A DNA stretch of 5,252 nucleotides from Anaerolineae bacterium (GTDB lineage: Bacteria; Chloroflexota; Anaerolineae; B4-G1; SLSP01), in NCBI GenBank assembly GCA_016934645.1, contig JAFGSL010000187.1, positions 1 through 5,252 on the forward strand, in the 5' to 3' direction. Of the stretch, positions 1 through 5,231 are shown piece after piece. The position numbers were made by a program, and so were the translations under genes. The notes under the pieces were generated by a model. That model was not told the origin of the DNA, did not search any database, and saw only the letters and a list, made by a program, of their open reading frames with translations. Each line of letters starts with the position of its first letter. The first letter of the stretch is position 1.

Positions 1-921
1 GATGGCGCGCCGTCCGACGGCACATCTGCATCCGAAATGTTGGTGACGTTGCTCTCGCGCGAACAGCAGACGGGGAAGACGGCAGCCGTATTGGCGTCGG
101 CGCTCGAAGGCGCTCTACGCGGCCTACGCACACCGGAGAATGTCCGCGTGCAGGTCGGGGCGCTCACCGATGTGGGTCAAGTGCGCACGTTGAATGAAGA
201 TAGCGTTTTGGCCCTCGATCTGACCGAACGTTTCGCGGCATTGGGCCTGCCGGTGGGGGTGTACGCGGTCGCTGATGGGATGGGCGGGCATGCTGCAGGT
301 GACGTCGCCAGCCAGTTGACGATCCGCACAATTCGGGAAGCCGTGGATAGCCTGCATCTGGAGGCCGGCGTGAAGCTGCCGGATGCGCGGGCCTGGCTCG
401 AACAGATCGTTACTGCGGTGAATCAGGCCGTGTATACCCAGCGCCGGGCTGTGGATAGCGATATGGGCTGCACGTTGGTGCTCGCATTGGTGATTGGCGG
501 ATACGCGACCATCGCCAACATCGGTGACAGTCGCGCCTATTGGCTCTCGGTAGACGGCGCGATGCAGATCACGACGGATCATTCGTTCGTCGAGCGGCTC
601 GTGGCAGCGGGCCACATCACCGCCCAGGAGGCGCGCGAGCATCCACGCCGCAACGTCATCTACCGGGTCGTCGGCGATAAGCCCAAAGCGGACTTCGATC
701 TTTTCGAACAGTCGCTCGCGCCCGGTGAGGCCCTGTTGCTGTGTTCGGATGGGTTGAGTGGGATGGTCCCCGATGCGCGTATTTGGACGCTGTGGCATAC
801 TGCATCGTCGTCGCAGGCGGCTTGCGAACACCTGGTCGAAGCGGCGAATCAGGCTGGCGGCGTCGATAATATTAGCGTGATCATTGTTCAGGTCGATGCG
901 GTTGACGCGCCTCCCTCGTAA
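1..921 (+). CDS. PP2C-type Ser/Thr protein phosphatase, 5' end possibly outside window
   Basis: This is a metal-dependent (Mg/Mn) protein phosphatase of the PP2C/PPM family, a cytoplasmic enzyme that removes phosphate from Ser/Thr and would oppose the kinase encoded downstream. Numbering from the ATG at 37, the visible motifs are RTLNEDS (50-56), VADGMGGH (78-85), MGCT (143-146, usually MGTT), GDSRAYW (163-169), DHS with the flap segment (181-214), CSDGL (236-240) and VDNIS (276-280). The metal-binding aspartates D55, D80, D238 and D277 are all present, so it should be active. The PP2C core starts near residue 38. The frame has no stop back to base 1, and neither the ATG at 37 nor nearby codons have a Shine-Dalgarno sequence. 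The Gly/Ser/Asp-rich first residues read like a linker, so an upstream N-terminal extension is likely. No membrane segment is seen. It ends with TAA at 919-921. The family call is secure; the start is not. Confidence 0.93.
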   Translation, partial: DGAPSDGTSASEMLVTLLSREQQTGKTAAVLASALEGALRGLRTPENVRVQVGALTDVGQVRTLNEDSVLALDLTERFAALGLPVGVYAVADGMGGHAAGDVASQLTIRTIREAVDSLHLEAGVKLPDARAWLEQIVTAVNQAVYTQRRAVDSDMGCTLVLALVIGGYATIANIGDSRAYWLSVDGAMQITTDHSFVERLVAAGHITAQEAREHPRRNVIYRVVGDKPKADFDLFEQSLAPGEALLLCSDGLSGMVPDARIWTLWHTASSSQAACEHLVEAANQAGGVDNISVIIVQVDAVDAPPS

Positions 922-973
922 TTCGGCAAAACATAAAGCGTGTACGGATAGAAGATGTACTTTTGTCAAGATG

Positions 974-982
974 TGATATAAG
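974..982 (+). promoter_or_regulatory. Possible extended -10 promoter upstream of the LysM gene
   Basis: TGATATAAG matches the extended -10 form TGnTATAAT with one mismatch at the last base. No good -35 lies 17 bases upstream, which an extended -10 can tolerate. A TTGTCA at 963-968 is too close (8 bases) to serve as its -35. A start near 989 would give a leader of about 65 bases before the ATG at 1054. This would let the LysM and kinase genes be transcribed apart from the phosphatase. Evidence is motif match only. Confidence 0.35.
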
Positions 983-1044
983 AAAGGCGTGGCAGTGATG
1001 GGCCGCCTCGCTCGTGTTTGACAGCGTCAGGGTCTTACAGAGTC

Positions 1045-1048
1045 GGAG
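1045..1048 (+). promoter_or_regulatory. Ribosome binding site fixing the LysM gene start
   Basis: GGAG lies 5 bases before the ATG at 1054. The longer in-frame alternative, TTG at 1018, has no Shine-Dalgarno sequence in front of it, and would place 12 extra residues before a normal Lys/Arg-rich signal-anchor N-terminus. The ATG at 1054 is therefore preferred. Confidence 0.7.
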
Positions 1049-1053
1049 TAGCG

Positions 1054-2637
1054 ATGATTGAAGAAAAGTCGATTCGCCGAAAAGATATTCTGGTCGGTCT
1101 AGCGATAGGGTTGGGTGTCTTGCTCTTCGTGCTGGTTTCCGTGTTCTTGCTGCTACGACCTGCGCCTGAACCTGAGTCTGGCGCGCCGGCCGTCACCTTG
1201 ACCTTTGTCCCATTGCCCACCGCAACGGGGATGCTGGAGGAAAGCGGAACCTCTGCATTGCCATTGCCTACGCCTACGCCGGAAGTGGAGCCGTCGCCCA
1301 CGCCAACCTCGATCACGTACTACATCACCTATACCGTCAAATCAGGGGATACGCTTTCCGGTATCGCTTATAACCACGGCATCTCTACCGCTGCGTTGCG
1401 CGCGGCGAACGATCTCACGGGCGATCTCATTCGCCCCGATCAGGTTTTGCGCATCCCGCTGGATGAGCGGGCGATGGCGGCGCTGACGGCAACGCCAACA
1501 TTGTCTCCCGATGAGGCCAATAGAGTCGTCCATATTGTGAAGGTTGGCGATACGTTGAGTGAAATCGCCAAAAGTTACGACGTCGCCGTGGCTGACATCA
1601 TCGCCGCCAACAATCTGAGCTCTGACGTTATCTGGGTGGGGCAGGAATTGACGATCCCGGTGCCGCCGCCGCCGCCCACGGATACCCCGACTGCCACGCC
1701 GACGCCAACCGCCACGTCTACCCCGACGATCACACCCACGCCGACGTGGGGACCGTCGGCCCTGGATGGCGACCTCAGCGTCGTCTACCCGCAAACGGGC
1801 GGCCCACGGCGTTTCACGCTGCATTATCGCGCAGGTATGTACGGCGTCGAGGGTATCGATGCGGTGCAAGCGATGGTCGTCAATGGGATGGCGCACATCG
1901 AAACGACCTTCCGCGCTACCCTCCCCGGGACGTTCGATGTCTATGTCGCCGGAAGCGTCTTTGCTGCGCCAAACATGCTACATCGCGGGCGCGGCTTCGC
2001 AGAAGCGCGCCAGGTCTTCCTCCTGCACGACGGCACGGGGACCCCAGAGGATCAGCAATACACGCTTACGCGCGAGCTAACGCATCTCTTCGCGTGGCAC
2101 GTGCTCGGTCCGCCCACCTCCACGCTTGTCAGCGAGGGCCTTGCCGTCTACGTGGGGATGACGTCGATTGCCGGCTCTGACCACATGCCGCTGGAGACCT
2201 TCTGCGCGGCATATCATCAAGCGGGCAAACTCCCGCGCATTTCTCGCCCTCTGCGCTTCGAGAACCACATCCTGGATTTGCAGAACTACTACGCAACGGG
2301 TTGTTTCGTGCAGTACCTCGTCGAGACGCATGGGATGGACAAATTCCGCACAGTCTATCGCAACGGCGATTACGAGGGTGTGTACGGTGCGTCTTTGGAG
2401 GCGTTGGAGGAGGCGTGGATTGCGGAAATCGAGGGCAGCGCCGTGCCCGTTCCCTTCGAGCCTGAGAGGTTGGTCAGCGCCGTAGTCGCTGTGGGTAGGG
2501 CATACACGACGTTGTTCACCAACTTCCGCAACACGGCTGCACAACAGGCGGCTTATCAGACGTTGGACGCCGCCCGCATCGCCTTGCTCGAAGGCGACCT
2601 CGTCACAGCAAACCAAAAGCTGACCGAACTACGCTAA
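1054..2637 (+). CDS. Membrane-anchored double-LysM protein with degenerate MA-like peptidase domain
   Basis: A 527-residue envelope protein. A short basic N-terminus (KSIRRK, 5-10) is followed by one hydrophobic helix (about 12-34) without a clear signal-peptidase site, so it is probably a signal anchor with the rest outside the membrane. After a Pro/Thr-rich spacer come LysM 1 (about 93-136, with VKSGDTLSGIA) and LysM 2 (about 159-203, with VKVGDTLSEIA); LysM domains bind N-acetylglucosamine-containing glycans such as peptidoglycan. A Pro/Thr linker (204-232) then leads to a domain (about 242-465) resembling the peptidase-MA/gluzincin fold. Its would-be zinc motif reads RELTH (340-344) followed by SEGLAVY with E361: the glutamate, second His and third-ligand Glu are kept, but the first His is Arg. 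The domain may thus be a non-catalytic binding module. The C-terminal 60 residues look helical. It lies 87 bases before the kinase gene, suggesting co-transcription. LysM calls are sure; the peptidase-like fold is likely; its activity is doubtful. Confidence 0.9.
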   Translation: MIEEKSIRRKDILVGLAIGLGVLLFVLVSVFLLLRPAPEPESGAPAVTLTFVPLPTATGMLEESGTSALPLPTPTPEVEPSPTPTSITYYITYTVKSGDTLSGIAYNHGISTAALRAANDLTGDLIRPDQVLRIPLDERAMAALTATPTLSPDEANRVVHIVKVGDTLSEIAKSYDVAVADIIAANNLSSDVIWVGQELTIPVPPPPPTDTPTATPTPTATSTPTITPTPTWGPSALDGDLSVVYPQTGGPRRFTLHYRAGMYGVEGIDAVQAMVVNGMAHIETTFRATLPGTFDVYVAGSVFAAPNMLHRGRGFAEARQVFLLHDGTGTPEDQQYTLTRELTHLFAWHVLGPPTSTLVSEGLAVYVGMTSIAGSDHMPLETFCAAYHQAGKLPRISRPLRFENHILDLQNYYATGCFVQYLVETHGMDKFRTVYRNGDYEGVYGASLEALEEAWIAEIEGSAVPVPFEPERLVSAVVAVGRAYTTLFTNFRNTAAQQAAYQTLDAARIALLEGDLVTANQKLTELR

Positions 2638-2660
2638 TGCCCTACCGGCATACCTATCCG

Positions 2661-2710
2661 ACTAACGACTACCAGACTAACGACTATCCAACTAACGCTA
2701 CCAGACTATC
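2661..2710 (+). repeat. Imperfect 15-bp tandem repeat between LysM and kinase genes
   Basis: Three units follow each other: actaacgactaccag (2661-2675), actaacgactatcca (2676-2690) and actaacgctaccag (2691-2704, one base shorter), then the partial unit actatc (2705-2710). A decayed half unit (acctatccg, 2652-2660) precedes them. The array fills most of the 87-base spacer and ends just before the kinase ribosome binding site. Its function is unknown; it may set spacing or mRNA structure, or simply be a slippage product. Confidence 0.85.
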
Positions 2711-2713
2711 ACA

Positions 2714-2720
2714 AGGGGAG
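2714..2720 (+). promoter_or_regulatory. Strong ribosome binding site of the kinase gene
   Basis: AGGGGAG, preceded by one more A, lies 4 bases before the ATG at 2725. It gives the kinase gene its own translation start and confirms that ATG, which is also the first start codon in its frame after the upstream gene's stop. Confidence 0.8.
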
Positions 2721-2724
2721 TGAC

Positions 2725-3999
2725 ATGGATGATTTGAGCGGTCGCACGATCGGCGGCTACCAATTGACGGAAAGGATCGGGCGCGGCGGCGCAGCGGTGG
2801 TCTATCGCGCATTTCAGACCCAACTGGATCGATGGGTGGCGGTCAAGGTGCTGCACATTGAAGATGCCGGCGGGCAACAATTCCTGCGGCGTTTTCGTCG
2901 TGAAGCCCATGCTATTGCCAGTCTGCGTCATCCGAATATCCTCAATATCCACGATTATGGCGAGGATCAGGATCAAGGCTATGCCTTCATCGTCATGGAA
3001 TACGTCGAAGGCGGTTCGTTGCAAGCGCGCCTGGACGATACACCCCTTGAGGGCGCTGAGGCGCTGACCTTGATCATCCCGGTGGGCGAGGCGTTGGCTT
3101 ATGCCCATTCCAGAGGCGTCATCCACCGCGATGTGAAGCCCGGCAATATCCTGCTGGCGCGCCCGGACTGGCCGCTCTTGGCCGACTTCGGTCTGGTCAA
3201 AGTGGTAGATGTAGATACGCCGCAGAAGTCGGGGGATGCTTCACAAAGGCTTATGCCGTCACGAAAGTTGACGGTTCCCGGCTCGGTCATGGGGACGCTG
3301 GCCTATCTCGCGCCGGAACAGGCTGCCGGGGAAGAGGCCGATGCGCGCGCCGACATCTACGGCCTGGGCGTGGTGCTGTACGAACTACTGACCGGCCGGT
3401 TGCCCTTTCCCGCGACGTTACCTGACGCGTCCATGCGAGTGGGCGCACACGCATCCCCTGCCTCGCTGCGCACGTACAATCCAAACCTCCCGGCGTCTCT
3501 AGAGACGGTGTTGCTGCGCGCTTTGGACCGCGACTTGACGGTTCGCTATCCCCGCATGGACCTGTTTGTCAATGACCTCAAACAGGTGGCGCAAGCGCTC
3601 AAACAGGCAGCGCAAGCCGAACATCCGGTGACGGCCCGCATGGAAACCATGCGACTTGATGCGCAGGAAGCCGTGACCGGCCCCCGTTTGTTCATTGCAA
3701 CGTCGGGCGTAGCGCTCTCGATCCCCTTGCTCGACGAAGTCGTGGTCGGGAGGACAGACCCTATGCTGCCGCAACCACCGGCCGTTGATCTCCAACCTTA
3801 TGGTGGCGGTTCGGCCGGCGTCTCGCGGCACCACGCGCGTTTCCTGCACCGCCCTGAAGGGTGGTTCCTGGAAGACCTGCAAAGCACTAACGGCACCTAT
3901 CTGAACGAAGTGCGCCTTCTGCCCCACCGTCCCGTGCGGCTTAACTCCGGCGACCTTGTGCGCTTTGGGCAGTTGACGTTGATTTTCGAGGAAGGCTGA
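2725..3999 (+). CDS. Soluble Hanks-type Ser/Thr protein kinase with C-terminal FHA domain
   Basis: A 424-residue kinase that transfers phosphate from ATP to Ser/Thr of partner proteins. The kinase domain spans about 12-288: glycine loop GRGGAAVVY (19-27; the Ala in place of the third Gly is common in bacterial relatives), VAVK with K41, E60 of helix C, HRDVKPGN with catalytic D136 and N141, DFG (154-156), APE (196-198) and DIYGLG with D210. All catalytic residues are present. The stretch from DFG to APE is long (about 43 residues) and carries several Ser/Thr for autophosphorylation, including T183, S187 and T191. A helical linker with a duplicated heptad (285-298) leads to an FHA domain (about 320-423) with VGR (R343), SRHH (S367, H370) and STNGTYLN (387-394), the phosphothreonine-reading residues. 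There is no membrane helix, unlike PknB/PrkC, so it is cytoplasmic unless recruited. Its likely antagonist is the upstream PP2C. The gene is followed by an intrinsic terminator. Confidence 0.96.
   Translation: MDDLSGRTIGGYQLTERIGRGGAAVVYRAFQTQLDRWVAVKVLHIEDAGGQQFLRRFRREAHAIASLRHPNILNIHDYGEDQDQGYAFIVMEYVEGGSLQARLDDTPLEGAEALTLIIPVGEALAYAHSRGVIHRDVKPGNILLARPDWPLLADFGLVKVVDVDTPQKSGDASQRLMPSRKLTVPGSVMGTLAYLAPEQAAGEEADARADIYGLGVVLYELLTGRLPFPATLPDASMRVGAHASPASLRTYNPNLPASLETVLLRALDRDLTVRYPRMDLFVNDLKQVAQALKQAAQAEHPVTARMETMRLDAQEAVTGPRLFIATSGVALSIPLLDEVVVGRTDPMLPQPPAVDLQPYGGGSAGVSRHHARFLHRPEGWFLEDLQSTNGTYLNEVRLLPHRPVRLNSGDLVRFGQLTLIFEEG
3577..3618 (+). repeat. 21-bp direct duplication in the kinase-FHA linker
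   Basis: Two adjacent 21-base units (3577-3597 and 3598-3618) agree at 18 of 21 positions and encode LKQVAQA and LKQAAQA (residues 285-298). Each unit is one heptad, so the copy adds two turns of helix between the kinase and FHA domains. It looks like a recent in-frame tandem duplication. Confidence 0.85.
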
Positions 4000-4019
4000 T
4001 CTTTTTAACCTGGTCTGTG

Positions 4020-4040
4020 CTAACAAGAAGTGTTTGTTAG
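4020..4040 (+). other. Stem-loop just before the terminator
   Basis: CTAACAA (4020-4026) pairs perfectly with TTGTTAG (4034-4040) around a 7-base loop. It sits 20 bases after the kinase stop codon and immediately before the terminator hairpin, so it would lie in the 3' untranslated region, where it may protect the mRNA end. The 3' arm can also pair with a second CTAACA at 4087-4092. Confidence 0.55.
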
Positions 4041-4043
4041 GTG

Positions 4044-4075
4044 AAGCCCATGTGAAACGTGGGCTTTTCGTTTTT
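4044..4075 (+). terminator. Rho-independent terminator after the kinase gene
   Basis: AAGCCCATGT (4044-4053) pairs with ACGTGGGCTT (4057-4066) as a 10-bp stem with one G-U pair and a GAA loop. It is followed by TTCGTTTTT (4067-4075). There is no A tract on the 5' side to make it work in reverse. It ends the phosphatase/LysM/kinase unit and separates it from the gene at 4208. Confidence 0.88.
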
Positions 4076-4123
4076 AGAAGATTTTTCTAACAGAATTTAT
4101 ACACAAAATTTTGAAGATCCTGC

Positions 4124-4152
4124 TTGCATTATTGCGGAATAGCGAGTAGAAT
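4124..4152 (+). promoter_or_regulatory. Predicted sigma-70-type promoter of the 4208 gene
   Basis: TTGCAT (4124-4129) and TAGAAT (4147-4152) are separated by exactly 17 bases. The -10 matches TATAAT at five of six positions; the -35 matches TTGACA at three of six, including the key TTG. The start would be near 4159, giving a leader of about 50 bases. It lies in the AT-rich stretch after the terminator, where a new transcription unit must begin. Other TATAA-like words at 4168 and 4182 lack well-spaced -35 partners. Confidence 0.5.
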
Positions 4153-4157
4153 ATTCT
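4148..4157. promoter_or_regulatory. 10-bp perfect palindrome overlapping the -10, possible operator
   Basis: AGAATATTCT equals its own reverse complement and overlaps five of the six bases of the predicted -10 box. A dimeric regulator bound here would block the promoter. The site is short for an operator and AT-rich DNA makes such palindromes more likely by chance, so this is only a candidate. Confidence 0.25.
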
Positions 4158-4192
4158 TGTGTGCCGCTATAACCTTTCAGGTATAAGTTCAT

Positions 4193-4198
4193 AGGGAG
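4193..4198 (+). promoter_or_regulatory. Ribosome binding site of the 4208 gene
   Basis: AGGGAG lies 9 bases before the ATG at 4208. This favours that start over the in-frame ATG at 4217, which would be 18 bases away. Confidence 0.7.
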
Positions 4199-4207
4199 CG
4201 CGATACG

Positions 4208-5224
4208 ATGACGCCGATGCTGACGTTCTTTTGCGAATTGGATGCCGCCGCCCTACAAGAGCTTTTTTCCACCCCGCACATCATTGAAGACTTGCGTGCT
4301 TTAAGCGCAAGTGTGAGCCTGGGATTGCGCGACCTTAGCCTGGAGCGCGCCGAGGTCGTGCAGCGCCTCAACGCCGCCGAGATCCCCGTCGTCGCGTGGC
4401 TGCTGCTGCCGGAGGTCCAGGGGTACTGGTTCAACCTCGACAATGCGCCGGAGGCCATCGCCTTCTATGCCGATTTCCGCACATGGACGGCGACACACGG
4501 GTTGCGGTGGGATGGCGTCGGCCTCGACATCGAGCCGGATATGCGCGAGTTGAAGAAGTTGCTCGCCGGAAACCGCCGCGCGTTGCTCACGCTGCTGCGT
4601 CGTTTTCTGGACGCCGAACGCCTCAAGCAGGCGAGCGCGTATTACGCCGGGTTGATCGCGCAGATTCGCGCCGATGGCTACCGCGTCGATGAGTACGCCT
4701 TCCCCTTCGTCGTGGATGAACGGAAGGCCGGCTCCCGGTTGGTGCAGCGCTTCCTGGGGCTGGTCGACCTGGAAGTCGATCAGGAAGTGTTGATGCTCTA
4801 CAGCAGTTTCATGCGCCCGTTTGGGCACGGCTTGTTGTGGAGCTTCGCGCCGTCCGCCGGGTCGGTAGGCGTGGGCAGCACGGGCGGCGGCGTCATCGTG
4901 GGCGGCGTGGATCAAATCCCGCCGCTGACGTGGGACGAGTTCGCCCGCGACCTGCGCCTGGCCCACGCCTGGGGCGACGACATCCACATCTTCAGCCTCG
5001 AAGGCGCGGTCTGCCAGGGGTTTTTGTCCCGCCTGTTGACGTTCGATTGGGAAGCTCCGGTCGCGCCGCCGCTATGCGAGTTCCGCCAGGTCGAACGCGC
5101 GCGTCGGGTCTTGCGCGCCGTCCTGTGGGCCAGCGCCCATCCCGGCGTCGTCTTGGTCAGCGCGGCGGCCCTATTCTGGCTGATTTCCCGTTTGACGCGC
5201 AAGACTTCTCAGCGGCGTCAATGA
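4208..5224 (+). CDS. Uncharacterised TIM-barrel-like protein with C-terminal membrane helix
   Basis: A 338-residue protein I do not recognise. Alternating beta-like and helical segments suggest a TIM barrel: LTFFCEL (5-11), SVSLGLR (35-41), IPVVAWLLL (59-67), WDGVGLDIEPD (101-111), YAFPFVV (163-169), VLMLYSS (194-200) and DIHIFSLEG (258-266). The GLDIEPD strand end (D107, E109) recalls the acidic catalytic strand of glycoside hydrolases such as GH18, and E265 could be a second acidic residue, but this is resemblance only. A Gly-rich segment (218-233) looks like a flexible loop. There is no signal peptide. One hydrophobic helix (about 304-327) near the end, flanked by Arg-rich stretches and a basic tail, suggests a tail-anchored protein with the barrel in the cytoplasm. 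It has its own promoter and ribosome binding site and lies behind a terminator, so it is probably not part of the kinase operon. That it is a real gene is near certain; its function is unknown. Confidence 0.88.
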   Translation: MTPMLTFFCELDAAALQELFSTPHIIEDLRALSASVSLGLRDLSLERAEVVQRLNAAEIPVVAWLLLPEVQGYWFNLDNAPEAIAFYADFRTWTATHGLRWDGVGLDIEPDMRELKKLLAGNRRALLTLLRRFLDAERLKQASAYYAGLIAQIRADGYRVDEYAFPFVVDERKAGSRLVQRFLGLVDLEVDQEVLMLYSSFMRPFGHGLLWSFAPSAGSVGVGSTGGGVIVGGVDQIPPLTWDEFARDLRLAHAWGDDIHIFSLEGAVCQGFLSRLLTFDWEAPVAPPLCEFRQVERARRVLRAVLWASAHPGVVLVSAAALFWLISRLTRKTSQRRQ

Positions 5225-5231
5225 GATTGTA

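Noticed and set aside
9..21. 13-bp palindrome GCCGTC-C-GACGGC
   Set aside because: It lies inside the open phosphatase frame, has a one-base centre that cannot form a good RNA loop, and is expected by chance in GC-rich DNA.
124..969. Long antisense open frame (281 codons) opposite the phosphatase
   Set aside because: It mirrors a gene with complete PP2C motifs, its translation is rich in Arg/His/Ile without any recognisable domain, and GC-rich codon bias opens such frames. No ribosome binding site supports it.
1018..1053. TTG at 1018 as start of the LysM protein
   Set aside because: There is no ribosome binding site before it, while GGAG lies 5 bases before the ATG at 1054, which begins a normal signal-anchor sequence.
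1054..1086. Recruitment of the kinase FHA domain to the cytoplasmic tail of the LysM protein
   Set aside because: The tail has a single Ser (residue 6) and no Thr, whereas FHA domains read phosphothreonine, so direct FHA binding there is not supported.
1663..1749. Repetitive Pro/Thr-coding DNA as a mobile or regulatory repeat
   Set aside because: It is explained by a low-complexity Pro/Thr linker between LysM 2 and the peptidase-like domain.
2652..2710. Tandem repeat as a CRISPR array
   Set aside because: Units are 15 bp and directly adjacent with no spacers, and no cas gene is present.
4168..4187. Two TATAA words flanking ACCT-TTC-AGGT as a second promoter or hairpin
   Set aside because: Neither word has a -35 at 16-18 bases, and a 4-bp stem is too weak to claim.
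4301..4987. Long antisense open frame (228 codons) inside the barrel-protein gene
   Set aside because: It lies wholly within a well-supported gene, with the composition typical of a codon-bias shadow and no start signals.
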